Source of the DNA: Hyphomicrobiales bacterium | GTDB taxonomy: Bacteria; Pseudomonadota; Alphaproteobacteria; Rhizobiales; Rhizobiaceae | Length of the DNA: 64,000 bases | Direction of reading: 5' to 3' | NCBI GenBank assembly: GCA_900472395.1 | Contig: UCHV01000019.1 | Span: 1 to 64,000, forward strand | In this document: positions 1 to 8,596 of the stretch, piece after piece | Position numbering within the stretch: position 1 is the first letter of the stretch | Layout: each line of letters opens with the position of its first letter | The notes under the pieces: generated by a model | Told to the model about the DNA's origin: nothing | The model's input: only the letters and a program-made list of their open reading frames with translations | Databases searched by the model: none | Made by a program: the position numbers and the translations under genes

Positions 1-731
1 GTGGTGTTGCCGAGTTCCGCGACGTTGCGGGCGTCACCCAGTGTGCGGATCGCCTGTTCGTTGCCGCCGATCTGACCGCGGCCGGAACCCAGATCGACAT
101 TGGTGCCGCGCAACTGTTCGTTCACTTGCGCAGCGGTAATGCCATAGGCATCGAGCCGTCCGGGCTCCAGCATGACCTGCACTTCACGGTCGGAGCCACC
201 GTAACGGTCGATACGGCCGACGCCGGCCTGTCCCTGCAGGGCGCGTTTGACGGTGTCATCGACGAACCACGAGAGTTCCTCCAGCGTCATGTTGGGGGAG
301 GAGACGGCGAAGGTCTGGATCGCCTGGCCTTCGACATCGATCTTGGAGACGACCGGCTCCTCGATATCGGCCGGCAGGTCGCTGCGGATACGGTCGATGG
401 CGTCCTTGGTGTCCTGAACGGCTTCGGCAGTGGGCTTTTCAATGCGGAACAGAACCGTTGTGGTCGATTGGCCATCGACCACCGTGGACTGGATTTCATC
501 GATGCCGCTGATCGAGGCGACTGCGTCCTCGACCTCTTTGGTCACCTGCATTTCCAGTTCGGCGGGCGAAGCGCCGCTCTGGCTGACGGTGATGGCCACG
601 ACAGGCACGTCGATATTGGGGAAGCGCGTGATCGGCAGCGCATAAAACGACTGAATGCCGACAAACATCAACAGCGCAAAGCCGAGGATCGGCGCGATCG
701 GATTGCGGATCGACCAGGCGGAGAAGTTCAT
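1..731 (-). CDS. RND efflux transporter, inner-membrane subunit (5' part only)
   Basis: The first 243 codons of a proton-driven AcrB/MexB-type pump lie here; the gene runs off the left edge. It starts at an ATG at 731 with residues MNFSAWSIRNPIAPILGFAL, followed by a first membrane helix (about residues 10-30) and the start of the periplasmic porter domain, where RFPNIDVPVV is the family's typical turn after TM1. The start is 11 bp downstream of the membrane fusion gene stop, so the two form an operon and should assemble with a TolC-type channel. The family is certain; the substrate cannot be told from this part. Confidence 0.9.
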   Translation of the reverse strand, partial: MNFSAWSIRNPIAPILGFALLMFVGIQSFYALPITRFPNIDVPVVAITVSQSGASPAELEMQVTKEVEDAVASISGIDEIQSTVVDGQSTTTVLFRIEKPTAEAVQDTKDAIDRIRSDLPADIEEPVVSKIDVEGQAIQTFAVSSPNMTLEELSWFVDDTVKRALQGQAGVGRIDRYGGSDREVQVMLEPGRLDAYGITAAQVNEQLRGTNVDLGSGRGQIGGNEQAIRTLGDARNVAELGNT

Positions 732-742
732 GGAAAGATCCT

Positions 743-1951
743 TCAGTTCGACGCTTGGTTCGGTTTTTCAGCTGTGTCTTTGGCTTCCACGGGCGCAATG
801 CGGTCGCCGTCGCGCACGAAGGCACCGGCCTTTGCGACCACCTGGTCGCCAGCGCTCAATCCGCTGGTAATTTCGATGAAGCCGGCGTCCTGGATACCGG
901 TCTCGATCTTTACCTGTCTGACGACGTCGCCTTCTACCTTGCGCGTGATCGAACCATCGCGACCACCGGTAACGGCGGATTGCGGCAGCGCCAGCGCGGT
1001 GGTCTGCGCAATGATCACTTCAGCGCTGCCGAACATGCCGGAACGCGCGCCGCTGGTCGCATCAACGACAATATGCACCGCGCCGAGGCGGGTTGTGGCA
1101 TCCACGGTCGGCGATACGAGGCGAACGACGCCTTCGATGCCGGTGCGGTTGCCGGCAATGCGGATCGTCGCCTTCTGATCGCGCCTGATCTTGCCGATAT
1201 CTGTTTCCGGAAGGTCTGCCACCAGTTCGATGGCACCATCACGAATGATATTGAAAAGCGGGTCGCCGCTGCCGGCGGCGATTGCGCCCACTTTTGCATT
1301 CTTAACCGAAACCACACCGGCCACCGGCGCTTTGACGTCCGTGCGGGCCAATTTCAGGTCGATGTCGGCAATCTGCGCATCAACGACCTTGATGTCTGCT
1401 TCCGCGACGCCGATAGCCTGCCGGGCTGCTTTCAGCTTGGCATCCGCCACTTGTGCCTGAGCTTCCGCCTGTTCGACCTGCGAAGTGGAGCTGGTCCCTG
1501 TTTGCCCGAGACGTTTGGTGCGGTCACGCTGGCGAATGGCATCTTCATAACTGGCGCTGGCTTCCACCGCCTGTGCCTTCGACTGGGCAAGCGCTGCTTC
1601 GGCCTTGGCCCTGTTGGCCTGGTACTGGCTTTTCTGCAAAAGCAGCGCATCGCCATCCAGCGTCGCCAACACGGCGCCGGCTTCAACGCGATCGCCCACT
1701 TCAACGGCAAGCGTCTTGATCGGCAGGCCGTCAACGAGCGGCTGCACCAGAACTTCATCGACAGGGCGGATGGTGCCGGATGCGACCACGCGGTCGGTCA
1801 GCGGACGCTCCGCCACCTTCGTGACGACGATTGCCGGAAGTTTCGGTGCGGGTTTCGGCTGTTGCTCTTGCGCAAGAGATGTGCCGGCGGATGCGGCAAG
1901 GCACACGAACACAGAAAAGGCGGGCAACAGGTCAAGGCGGCGTCGGGACAT
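743..1951 (-). CDS. RND efflux periplasmic adaptor (membrane fusion protein, HlyD/AcrA family)
   Basis: A 402-residue periplasmic adaptor that links an inner-membrane RND pump to an outer-membrane channel. A signal peptide (about residues 1-27, ending TSLA) is followed by a biotinyl-lipoyl half motif, a coiled-coil hairpin (about 95-195, rich in Ala, Gln and Lys with KAEAALAQSKAQ), the second lipoyl half (VKAPVAGVVSVKNAKVG) and beta-barrel domains. The length is normal for the family. It is the promoter-proximal gene of the pair with the RND pump at 731. No regulator gene adjoins it. Drug or metal substrate is unknown. Confidence 0.93.
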   Translation of the reverse strand: MSRRRLDLLPAFSVFVCLAASAGTSLAQEQQPKPAPKLPAIVVTKVAERPLTDRVVASGTIRPVDEVLVQPLVDGLPIKTLAVEVGDRVEAGAVLATLDGDALLLQKSQYQANRAKAEAALAQSKAQAVEASASYEDAIRQRDRTKRLGQTGTSSTSQVEQAEAQAQVADAKLKAARQAIGVAEADIKVVDAQIADIDLKLARTDVKAPVAGVVSVKNAKVGAIAAGSGDPLFNIIRDGAIELVADLPETDIGKIRRDQKATIRIAGNRTGIEGVVRLVSPTVDATTRLGAVHIVVDATSGARSGMFGSAEVIIAQTTALALPQSAVTGGRDGSITRKVEGDVVRQVKIETGIQDAGFIEITSGLSAGDQVVAKAGAFVRDGDRIAPVEAKDTAEKPNQASN

Positions 1952-2276
1952 ACGGACTCTTTCATGAACATGGGAGAGAATCCAATCGCAAACCGATCAA
2001 GACTGCGCCTCCCAACGCAACGTCGCCGGTCAGATGTGTATCGAAATTTGCGAATGCAAGTACCGGCCTCACACTTGCGTGAAGATATCGGCTTGAGCAG
2101 CGCAAATCAATCAGAGCAACGTGATGCCCGCTTTGCAGCGTTTTTTGCACATTCAGCCGCGGGCTGTCTTTGAATGTCGGCTGTTTGCGGCTTTGTTGAG
2201 GCTTATCCGATTGCACCGAAGATGTGGACGGCGCGTCGTGCTGGAGAGCCGGTATTTCGCTCCAGCTGGCGGCGCA
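1952..2276. other. Intergenic region upstream of the efflux operon
   Basis: No credible gene. It should hold the efflux operon promoter, reading leftward. A short inverted repeat TTGC-GAAT-GCAA at 2048-2059 is the only operator-like element seen, and at this length it could be chance. Confidence 0.4.
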
Positions 2277-2309
2277 TAAAAAAGACCCGAAGCACTGCTG
2301 CTCCGGGTC
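2277..2309 (-). terminator. Rho-independent terminator of the chemoreceptor gene
   Basis: On the minus strand GACCCG plus an inner AGCA/TGCT pairing closes on a GCAG loop, and the stem 2284-2309 is followed by six Ts (2278-2283). It lies 28 bp past the chemoreceptor stop at 2337. Confidence 0.9.
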
Positions 2310-2336
2310 CGGATTTTTCTGTCTTGCTGATGGTAA

Positions 2337-4247
2337 TCAGGCGGCCGAGCGGTAACGATGGCCTGCGTGAGAGGCGTGACCTTCTTCCAGCTTGAAGTTC
2401 TGAAGGATGGTCTGCAACTGGCGGCTTTCTTCGGCCAGTGTCTCGCTGGCGGCGGTGGTTTCTTCCACCATCGCGGCGTTCTTCTGGGTCATCTGGTCCA
2501 TGTGGTTGACCGAGGAATTGATCTCGGCCAACGCCATCGACTGTTCCTTGGCGGCAGTGGCGATCGATTCCACATGCTCGTTGACACGGTTGACGAGGTT
2601 TTCGATTTCCAGAAGCGCATCACCGGTGGAGCGAACCAGCGACACACCGCCTTCGACTTCCGATGCAGAGGTGCTGATCAGCGTCTTGATTTCCTTGGCG
2701 GCGTTTGCGGAACGCTGGGCCAATTCGCGGACTTCCTGTGCGACGACCGCAAAACCACGGCCGGCTTCACCGGCACGCGCTGCTTCGACACCGGCGTTGA
2801 GTGCGAGCAGGTTGGTCTGGAAGGCGATCTCGTCGATCACGCCGATGATCTGGCTGATCTTGTTCGAGGATTCTTCGATACGGCCCATGGCGGTGACGGC
2901 GGAGCGGACGATGTCGCCGGACTTCGATGCGCTCTGCTTGGTCTGGTGCACCATGTCGCGGGCTTCGTTGGAGCGGGCCGATGCGGCGCGAACCGTTGCG
3001 GTGATCTCGTCGAGAGCCGCTGCAGTTTCCTCCAGCGACGCGGCCTGCTGCTCGGTGCGCTTGGAGAGGTCGTTTGCGGCGGAGGAAAGTTCCGCCGAGT
3101 TGTTGTTGATGGTGCCGGCGGCACCGCGAACATTGTGCATGGTGGCGCGCAGCGTCACCATCGTGGCGTTGACGTTGCCCTGCAATTCGGCGAACGCGCC
3201 CTGGAACTGGCCTTCCATCGTCTGGGTCAGGTCGGCATCGGCAAGAGCTGCGATAACGCGGCGGACTTCGCTGACGGCGGTATCGACGCTCGATACCAGT
3301 TCGTTGACGCTGCCGGCGAAACGGTTGAGGTCTTCGCTCTGGTAGTCCTTGCGGATACGGGCGGTGAAATCGCCGGCGACTGCGGAGGCGACGACAGCGG
3401 CAATGCTGGACTGAAGGTCGGAGCTGCGTTCATGCAGCACGGCTTCCTGCGCCTTCAACTGGTTCATGGCGATCGCGTTCTGGCGGAACACATCGACTGC
3501 GCGGCCCATTTCGCCGATCTCGTCCTTGCGAGAGGCATCGACGGCGCTGCCATCGAGATCACCTTTTGCGAGACAGGTCATGGCGTCTGTCAAATCGCGG
3601 ATCGGGCGGATGATGCCTTTGCGGGCAACCAGCGTGCTGATGACGCTGCCGAGAGCGATGAAACCGAGCGCGGCGAGCGCCGAGATCAGCATGGCGGTGG
3701 AGGAGGAATCGACGGCCGATGTGCGGGCTTCCGCCAGCGACTTGCCGGAATAGGTGCTGTAGACCTTGACCGTATCGGTCACGACCTTCTGTCCATCGAG
3801 CGCCTTTTTGAGGCTGGCGGAGATGGCGGCCGCGTCTGTCGGGTTCTTTTCGGCAACATCGACCATCTTGCGGATTTCGCCGAAATAGCTTTCCAGCGCG
3901 CCACGGATCGTCTTCAGCTGATCCTTCTCGGTGGCATCGGCGGTGGATTCGATTTTTGGCAGGCGGCCGAGCATCTCAGTCGAACGTTTGTCGGTCTCGG
4001 CGCGAAAATCCTTGGCCTTTTCCGGCGCTGCGGCCAGCTGGTAGGTCATGCGGCTGATGGCGATGATATCGACGCGAAGATCCATCGCTTCGCGAGCGAC
4101 TTCCTCACGCGAGCCGACAGAAACCATGGCCTGCTGGAGACCATAAAGACCGCTGCCGGCAACGCCGGCGATGACGACAGAGGAAAGGCCCATCACCACC
4201 GTAACGATGCCGAGTTTCTTTGAAATGGCCATATCTTTGAATGCCAT
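2337..4247 (-). CDS. Methyl-accepting chemotaxis protein
   Basis: A 636-residue transmembrane chemoreceptor that controls CheA kinase activity. The chosen ATG at 4247 gives [17 protein letters not shown]; an upstream in-frame start at 4280 would only add 11 residues. Order: TM1 (about 10-35), a helical periplasmic sensor of about 150 residues, TM2 (about 184-209), HAMP, and a cytoplasmic coiled coil whose hairpin tip [20 protein letters not shown] (about 470-490) is the CheA/CheW contact. Methylation helices flank it. There is no C-terminal NWETF-type CheR tether. It is an orphan with no che genes nearby and has its own terminator. The ligand is unknown. Confidence 0.95.
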   Translation of the reverse strand: MAFKDMAISKKLGIVTVVMGLSSVVIAGVAGSGLYGLQQAMVSVGSREEVAREAMDLRVDIIAISRMTYQLAAAPEKAKDFRAETDKRSTEMLGRLPKIESTADATEKDQLKTIRGALESYFGEIRKMVDVAEKNPTDAAAISASLKKALDGQKVVTDTVKVYSTYSGKSLAEARTSAVDSSSTAMLISALAALGFIALGSVISTLVARKGIIRPIRDLTDAMTCLAKGDLDGSAVDASRKDEIGEMGRAVDVFRQNAIAMNQLKAQEAVLHERSSDLQSSIAAVVASAVAGDFTARIRKDYQSEDLNRFAGSVNELVSSVDTAVSEVRRVIAALADADLTQTMEGQFQGAFAELQGNVNATMVTLRATMHNVRGAAGTINNNSAELSSAANDLSKRTEQQAASLEETAAALDEITATVRAASARSNEARDMVHQTKQSASKSGDIVRSAVTAMGRIEESSNKISQIIGVIDEIAFQTNLLALNAGVEAARAGEAGRGFAVVAQEVRELAQRSANAAKEIKTLISTSASEVEGGVSLVRSTGDALLEIENLVNRVNEHVESIATAAKEQSMALAEINSSVNHMDQMTQKNAAMVEETTAASETLAEESRQLQTILQNFKLEEGHASHAGHRYRSAA

Positions 4248-4934
4248 AATGCTAAATCCCACCCATAAACTGCACAACACAACGCGCGCAGCGCATCTTC
4301 TTCACGGGAAGGCGCGTCAGCTTGCTTGTGCGACAAAATGGCAGATTTGAGCTAATTGCCGGTTAAAATACGAGGACGTCGTTGTTGTCGCGATAAAGTA
4401 TCTTTGAGGTCGCATATCTCGAATAAATGTATACATGTTGAGCAATTGCTCATCATAGGGCGTTCTAAAATTCGTTTGAATACAAAAGCTTTTTCTTTCC
4501 AGGTTTTGTACTCTGAAATGCGTCCCTATAGGTAATTGTTTTTTTGCTGATTATATGCTGCGTCGCACAATAGTTTTCGGATTCCATTTGGCCAAATAAT
4601 ATTTTGGCGAGTAGGTGCGAAAATATTGGCAGGGAACCGAAACTCCACCATGGCAACTTGCCATAACATCAGACAGCGGTTTTTGTGCTGCGGTGCAGCA
4701 TCATGTGAGCGGTCGGCGCTGGGTGCGGCCATGCAATTTGCAAAGCGAGACTGCCGGTCCCCCGAATAACGACGGATTTTTCCGGCATGGGTAAATTTCC
4801 TGACTGAAATCATCAACTTTAATCTTTACTCTGAAAATCAAGTTTATTAGGGTGCGCAACATCACGGCGTTCCCGCTCTAGGGGGCGGTCCTAAAATTCG
4901 ATTGCAACACTTTGATTGCGACACGAGGTTGGTC
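4248..4934. other. Long AT-rich intergenic region between MCP and the DUF2325 gene
   Basis: About 690 bp with no convincing coding sequence; the open frames here are short, AT-rich and lack good ribosome binding sites. The part 4330-4660 is clearly richer in A and T than the surrounding DNA. Two perfect palindromes sit close together at 4427-4436 (ATGTATACAT) and 4439-4452 (TGAGCAATTGCTCA). The region must contain divergent promoters for its two flanking genes. Confidence 0.6.
4427..4452. promoter_or_regulatory. Two adjacent perfect palindromes, operator-like
   Basis: ATGTATACAT (4427-4436) and TGAGCAATTGCTCA (4439-4452) are separated by two bases, about 180 bp upstream of the chemoreceptor start. 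Such paired palindromes often bind dimeric repressors, but no regulator is encoded next to them and the AT-rich context raises the chance background. Confidence 0.3.
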
Positions 4935-5345
4935 ATGGCGAAGAAGCAGAAGCGCAAGGGCGGAAATGGCGGTTCCGAGGAAACGGCACGCGAAACCCCA
5001 AGTCTGACGCAGGCGCAGCAAGATATCCGCAGCTTCCTTTATGTCGGCGGGCGTGACTGCCAGGTTGCGCATCTGCGGGCAATTGCCAGCGCGCACGGAG
5101 CCGAACTGATCCACCATGACGGAGGCCTGCGCGAAGCGGTTTCCCGCATCGACACCGTGCTTCCCTCGGTCGACTGTGTGTTCTGCCCCATCGACTGTAT
5201 TAGCCACGACGCGTGTCTGCGCGTCAAAACCGGCTGCAAGAAGTTCGGCGTCACCTTCGTGCCGCTGCGCAACGGCTCGAAATCCAGTCTGGACCGTGCC
5301 CTTCAGACCATGAAGGATCGCCGCGAAGAGCGTCGTGTTTCCTGA
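4935..5345 (+). CDS. DUF2325 domain protein
   Basis: A 136-residue protein. The start is taken as the ATG at 4935 (MAKKQKRKGGNGG), after a GAGG-type site; a TTG 33 bases earlier is possible. After a basic, low-complexity N-terminus, residues 35-136 match the DUF2325 fold: FLYVGGRDCQVAHLRAIAS, a run of cysteines in VDCVFCPIDC and the C-terminal CKKFGVTFVPLR. The Cys pattern could bind metal or act in redox sensing; the biochemical role of the family is not established. It is a single-gene unit with a terminator at 5380. Confidence 0.8.
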   Translation: MAKKQKRKGGNGGSEETARETPSLTQAQQDIRSFLYVGGRDCQVAHLRAIASAHGAELIHHDGGLREAVSRIDTVLPSVDCVFCPIDCISHDACLRVKTGCKKFGVTFVPLRNGSKSSLDRALQTMKDRREERRVS

Positions 5346-5379
5346 GACTGAGGCGTTTTCATTTTTGATGACCTGTTGC

Positions 5380-5405
5380 AGCCTGGCGAAAGCCGGGCTG
5401 TTTTG
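5380..5405 (+). terminator. Rho-independent terminator after the DUF2325 gene
   Basis: AGCCTGGC-GAAA-GCCGGGCT (5380-5399) makes an 8 bp stem with one G-T pair and a stable GAAA tetraloop, followed by GTTTT. Confidence 0.8.
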
Positions 5406-5478
5406 ATCAAAGACCATATAAAAGGCATCGCACCCCTAAATGTGATAGTTGCGCGCATTTTCTCTCTTCGTTACAGCG

Positions 5479-5494
5479 TTAAGAATTGTTTAAC
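5479..5494 (+). promoter_or_regulatory. CtrA binding box
   Basis: TTAA at 5479-5482, seven bases, then TTAAC at 5490-5494 is an exact match to the alphaproteobacterial CtrA consensus TTAA-N7-TTAAC. It lies just upstream of a PilZ-like gene, so cell-cycle control of that gene is likely. It overlaps the first possible TTG start at 5486, which argues for a later start. Confidence 0.65.
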
Positions 5495-5518
5495 CAAGCT
5501 GTATCGTTCGGATCCGTT

Positions 5519-5959
5519 TTGAATTCGCAAAAGCCACGCCACTATCTGACGCAATTTTACAATGCGAACGACAACCTGCAGCCGCGCATGCGCAAGGCGA
5601 ACTTGCTCGCGCAAGCCATTTATCCGAAAAGCGGCGTCAAATCCTTTGCCTCCCTACAGGTCCGTATCGTGGCCCTTCATGAAAAGGGGGCGATTATTCA
5701 TTCGAAAGCAGTCGAGTTCCTGCCGGATCATTTTTACATCTGCCTTGGCGCCGACGAGATTTTTTTCACCTGCGCGAAAAAGGATGTCATCAGGGGGCAG
5801 ATGGTGGTTGCCTTTTCCGAGGCGGAAGACCCGTTCTTCATTGAAGCTCTCTCAAGGCTGGTGCTGCCGATTTCGGCGCTTGGCAGCCTTCGCGATGCCA
5901 GCCCGCCCGTGGTTCAGGCACGAATGCGTGGACATCGGCGCCCAACTGTCACATTGTAA
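5519..5959 (+). CDS. Conserved hypothetical, PilZ-like
   Basis: About 146 residues if the TTG at 5519 is used (preceded by CGGATC); a TTG at 5486 falls inside the CtrA box and an ATG at 5588 lacks a Shine-Dalgarno site, so the start is unsettled. The middle, from about VRIVALHEKGAIIHSKAVEF to GQMVVAFSE, has the beta-strand spacing of a PilZ-type domain but lacks clean RxxxR and DxSxxG motifs, so c-di-GMP binding is doubtful. The next gene is a SpoA/FliN-like protein, which makes a motility or surface role plausible. Confidence 0.6.
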   Translation: MNSQKPRHYLTQFYNANDNLQPRMRKANLLAQAIYPKSGVKSFASLQVRIVALHEKGAIIHSKAVEFLPDHFYICLGADEIFFTCAKKDVIRGQMVVAFSEAEDPFFIEALSRLVLPISALGSLRDASPPVVQARMRGHRRPTVTL

Positions 5960-6102
5960 TCTGATCCTGTATCGTTTCTGTTCGATACGGTCGATGCCCA
6001 TGTGGACGTTTACCGGTTGTTAAGGTTTGCGGTCATTCGGCCGCGATTTGGCAAATCGGTCGGGTTAACCTGTGATTCACCGTAGATTTTCAGAGGGCAC
6101 TA

Positions 6103-6423
6103 ATGATGAATAACGACACATTTGAAGCGAGGTCGACCTCTGCGAGTTCCCGCTCCACCATGCCTGCCACTTCGCTGGAGCTTTCCTCGCCGCGCGTTCG
6201 CGACATACCGATTGAGGTTCAGGCAGTCCTCGGCAGGGTAAAGGTTTCCGTTTCCCAACTGATGTCGGCCAAACCGGGTGAGCCTTTCTGGCTGGACAAG
6301 CATTTTGGCGAGCCGGTCGAATTGCAGGTCAATGGCAAACGCATTGGGTATGGCGAAATTATCGCCGACGAACGGGACAACATCATCGGCATCCGGATGA
6401 TTTCCGTCGAAGCGGATATCTAG
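6103..6423 (+). CDS. Stand-alone SpoA/FliN-family domain protein
   Basis: 106 residues; a double ATG at 6103/6106 follows AGAGGG. Residues about 36-103 form one SpoA (FliM/FliN C-terminal) domain: DIPIEVQAVLGRVKVSVSQL, FGEPVELQVNGKRIGYGE and the typical ending IIGIRMI. FliN is the C-ring protein of the flagellar motor and SctQ its type III secretion counterpart. Here the domain has a short Ser/Thr-rich N-terminus and no flagellar or secretion genes beside it, so it may be an accessory or surplus FliN. It overlaps the convergent DUF423 gene by 4 bp. Confidence 0.85.
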   Translation: MMNNDTFEARSTSASSRSTMPATSLELSSPRVRDIPIEVQAVLGRVKVSVSQLMSAKPGEPFWLDKHFGEPVELQVNGKRIGYGEIIADERDNIIGIRMISVEADI

Positions 6424-6791
6424 CCTTCCCGAACCTGCAAAAACGCGCCGAAGGCGGTGATCAACCAGCCGAGCATCATCATTGTGCCGCCGAAAGGGGC
6501 GGCGAACGGAAATAGCCGGTCGCCGAGAAAATGGCGTGAGACGAGGTCGCCGGCAAACACGATCGTGCCGAGGCCGAGCACAAGGGCGGCGAGCGTTGCC
6601 GTGCGGAAACGGCTGTTGGCCAGATAAAGGCCGAGCAGAACCGGTGCATGCGACAGGCACATGGTGGAGGCCGAGCCGAGAAACAGCGTATCGCCGCCAT
6701 GGCTGGCGGCTGCCGCGAGAGCCACGCCGGAAGCGCCCATCAAGCCGCTTGCCAGCAGGATAAGCGGGCGCAGATTATTCAGTCTTGCCAA
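6420..6791 (-). CDS. DUF423 (YgdD-like) small membrane protein
   Basis: 123 residues with four predicted membrane helices (LILLASGLMGASGVALAAAA, then about 48-63, 67-83 and 93-115) and the family's conserved ends FPFAAPFGGTMMMLGW. A TTG start at 6791 is chosen because AAGGA sits 8 bases upstream and the start falls just after the globin stop at 6796; the ATG at 6824 would overlap the globin gene. The two genes are probably co-transcribed. The function of DUF423 proteins is unknown. Confidence 0.88.
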   Translation of the reverse strand: MARLNNLRPLILLASGLMGASGVALAAAASHGGDTLFLGSASTMCLSHAPVLLGLYLANSRFRTATLAALVLGLGTIVFAGDLVSRHFLGDRLFPFAAPFGGTMMMLGWLITAFGAFLQVREG

Positions 6792-6795
6792 TGGC

Positions 6796-7185
6796 CTATT
6801 CCTTGTTCTGCATGTGAAAGCCAAGCCGTTCTATCGGTGGCCATATGATTTCGCGCAGCTTGGGGTTCTCGATCGTTTCGTCGAGCGCGCGGCGGAAGCA
6901 GAGCAGCCATTCGTCTCGTTCCGCCGGGCCGATTTCAGCGCCGAAGTGGCGTGAACGCAGGCGCGGATGACCGTATTTTTCCACGTAGACCGGAGGGCCG
7001 CCGAGATAGCCGGTGAGGTAATCGTAAAGTTTGGCCTCGCTGTCGACGAGGCTTGCGGGATGGATTGCGCGGCAGCGCGCGGCTTCCGGCAGAGTATCCA
7101 TCAGTTCATAGAACCGCCTGCTCAGCTTGTGTACCGTGGCGTCGCCGCCGATCGCCTCATAAAGCGTGATTGTTTCGCCTGACAT
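6796..7185 (-). CDS. Group II truncated haemoglobin (GlbO type)
   Basis: 129 residues, the usual size of a 2-on-2 globin. Start at 7185 (MSGETITLYEAIGG) fits GGTGGA 7 bases upstream better than the ATG two codons earlier. Visible are the N-terminal YEAIGG, the E-F region with YGHPRLRSRHF giving the proximal histidine of the haem pocket, and EWLLCF with the group II tryptophan G8. Such proteins bind oxygen or NO in the cytoplasm and are linked to oxidative or nitrosative stress. DUF423 follows directly. Confidence 0.92.
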   Translation of the reverse strand: MSGETITLYEAIGGDATVHKLSRRFYELMDTLPEAARCRAIHPASLVDSEAKLYDYLTGYLGGPPVYVEKYGHPRLRSRHFGAEIGPAERDEWLLCFRRALDETIENPKLREIIWPPIERLGFHMQNKE

Positions 7186-7325
7186 GCCCATTCCACCGCT
7201 TGCGCCGCGCCCGTTTTGCGGCCGCTTTAAAGCGGGCCGCCGTGCCGGTTTCGGATTTGTTTGAGGTTTGTTACGCGCTCAAAGCTTGACCGGCAAGCGG
7301 CCACCGCGTCGCAGGGACAGCTGCC
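7186..7325. other. Intergenic region upstream of the globin gene
   Basis: About 140 bp (about 370 bp if the doubtful frame 7326-7556 is not real) that should hold the globin promoter. Nothing specific recognised. Several open frames on the plus strand from 7261 to 7928 look like compositional noise. Confidence 0.4.
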
Positions 7326-7556
7326 TCAGGTGGGAAGTTTTGTTTGTGCGGCGGCGCTTGCAGGCGCTGGCTCATGGTCATCTGCTGCATGGACGGCAGT
7401 TTCAACAAACACCGGAGAGGCGGGCCACCGGGCCTGTTGCAGCGCGCGTTGGGATGGATGCCCTGCGGTTTCGCGGGAAGACGATGCAATCGCCGAGCTG
7501 CGGGCCGTATCGCCTCGCAGGAAAGACGTCCCGTCGGTCTCGTTCACGGATATCAT
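7326..7556 (-). CDS. Doubtful small ORF coupled to the gene at 7553
   Basis: 76 codons. Its ATG shares an ATGA overlap with the stop of the 70-residue gene upstream, an arrangement usual for translationally coupled genes. The predicted protein is rich in Ala, Ser, Thr and Pro, without membrane helix or recognisable domain, and has no ribosome binding site of its own except within the upstream gene. It may be only chance or a 3' extension that was separated by a frameshift. Confidence 0.3.
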   Translation of the reverse strand: MISVNETDGTSFLRGDTARSSAIASSSRETAGHPSQRALQQARWPASPVFVETAVHAADDHEPAPASAAAQTKLPT

Positions 7557-7765
7557 GCGGCGCTCATCGTATCTGCGCCATGGCCCAATGCCGCCGCATC
7601 GCCGGTTGGGATTTCAAGCCGCGCTCGCTCGACCTGCGCCCGCTGGATACGGGCGGCGCTTTGCAGAAGCTGCACGAAAGCCGCCACCGGCACGTTGTCG
7701 GCCTGGAGCAACTGCACGATCATGGGATCGCTGATGACTTCTCCGATCGTCAGATCTCTACTCAT
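7553..7765 (-). CDS. Small conserved-looking hypothetical protein
   Basis: 70 residues: MSRDLTIGEVISDPMIVQLL followed by a helical AFVQLLQSAARIQRAQVERA. A very strong Shine-Dalgarno AAGGAGGAG lies 4 bases before the ATG, which is the main reason for calling it. No transmembrane segment, cysteines or known domain seen. It is transcribed divergently from msrA with 219 bp between. Confidence 0.7.
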   Translation of the reverse strand: MSRDLTIGEVISDPMIVQLLQADNVPVAAFVQLLQSAARIQRAQVERARLEIPTGDAAALGHGADTMSAA

Positions 7766-7984
7766 TCGCGCTCCTCCTTCGCAATCGAGCAGTCTGCTTA
7801 AATTGCGCTCATTTCATGTCCCGGACAAGCGCTTTTTAGCTGCGGAAAATATACTGCGGAGGAGGCATGCCGCCTTGATCTGGCGCAAATGCGGCGAGCT
7901 TTCGCCGTTTCGGCATCCGCATCTGTAAAAGAGCGCGTGTGCTTCCTATATCGTCCCATACATATCAAACATTGGAGACAAGCC

Positions 7985-8497
7985 ATGACGACAGAACGTG
8001 CAGTGCTGGCCGGCGGCTGCTTCTGGGGAATGCAGGATCTCATCCGCAAGATGCCCGGTGTCATCTCGACCCGCGTCGGTTATAGCGGGGGCGAGGTGCC
8101 TAATGCCACCTACCGCAATCACGGCAACCATGCGGAGACAATCGAGATTGTCTTTGATCCGGCGCGCCTGAGTTTCCGCGATCTTCTGGAGTTCTTTTTC
8201 CAGATCCACGACCCGTCTACTCCCAACCGGCAGGGCAACGATCTCGGGCCGAGCTATCGCTCAGCCATCTTTTATGTCGATGACCACCAAAAGCGGGTGG
8301 CTGAAGACACAATTGCCGATGTCGATGCGTCCGGCCTGTGGCCCGGCAAGGTGGTGACAGAGCTTTCGCCGGTTTCGGATTTCTGGGAAGCCGAGCCGGA
8401 GCACCAGGACTATCTTGAGCGTATTCCGAATGGCTATACCTGCCATTTCGTGCGCCCAAACTGGAAATTGCCACGCCGGCAGGTTCTCTCAGCCTGA
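7985..8497 (+). CDS. msrA: Peptide methionine-S-sulfoxide reductase
   Basis: 170 residues. MsrA reduces the S epimer of methionine sulfoxide in proteins, using thioredoxin. The active-site motif GCFW is at residues 11-14 with nucleophilic Cys12; GYSGG and [17 protein letters not shown], the N-terminal half of the fold, and [13 protein letters not shown] follow as expected. No recycling cysteine is seen in the C-terminal part, so it may be a one- or alternative-cysteine type. Start at 7985 follows GGAGACAAGCC. It is monocistronic with a strong terminator at 8530. Confidence 0.95.
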   Translation: MTTERAVLAGGCFWGMQDLIRKMPGVISTRVGYSGGEVPNATYRNHGNHAETIEIVFDPARLSFRDLLEFFFQIHDPSTPNRQGNDLGPSYRSAIFYVDDHQKRVAEDTIADVDASGLWPGKVVTELSPVSDFWEAEPEHQDYLERIPNGYTCHFVRPNWKLPRRQVLSA

Positions 8498-8529
8498 TTT
8501 CAGGCAATCGGGATGACGGGATGAATAAA

Positions 8530-8563
8530 GCGGTGCCTGCAGGTTGCGGGCATCGCTTTTTTT
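8530..8563 (+). terminator. Rho-independent terminator of msrA
   Basis: GCGGTGCCT (8530-8538) pairs with GGGCATCGC (8548-8556, with wobble pairs) and is followed by seven Ts. Confidence 0.9.
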
Positions 8564-8596
8564 ATGTTCGTAACGATCGGTGAAAGTAAAATACAA

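Noticed and set aside
2358-4223. 621-codon plus-strand open frame opposite the chemoreceptor
   Set aside because: Antisense shadow of a GC-rich gene; the minus strand encodes a clear chemoreceptor with domains and terminator.
4465-4816. Two short minus-strand frames in the AT-rich spacer
   Set aside because: Poor ribosome binding sites, unlikely protein composition and no match to any family I recognise.
7261-7928. Three overlapping plus-strand frames (157, 177 and 194 codons)
   Set aside because: Arg-, Ala- and Ser-rich, no ribosome binding site, overlap the minus-strand small gene at 7553-7765.
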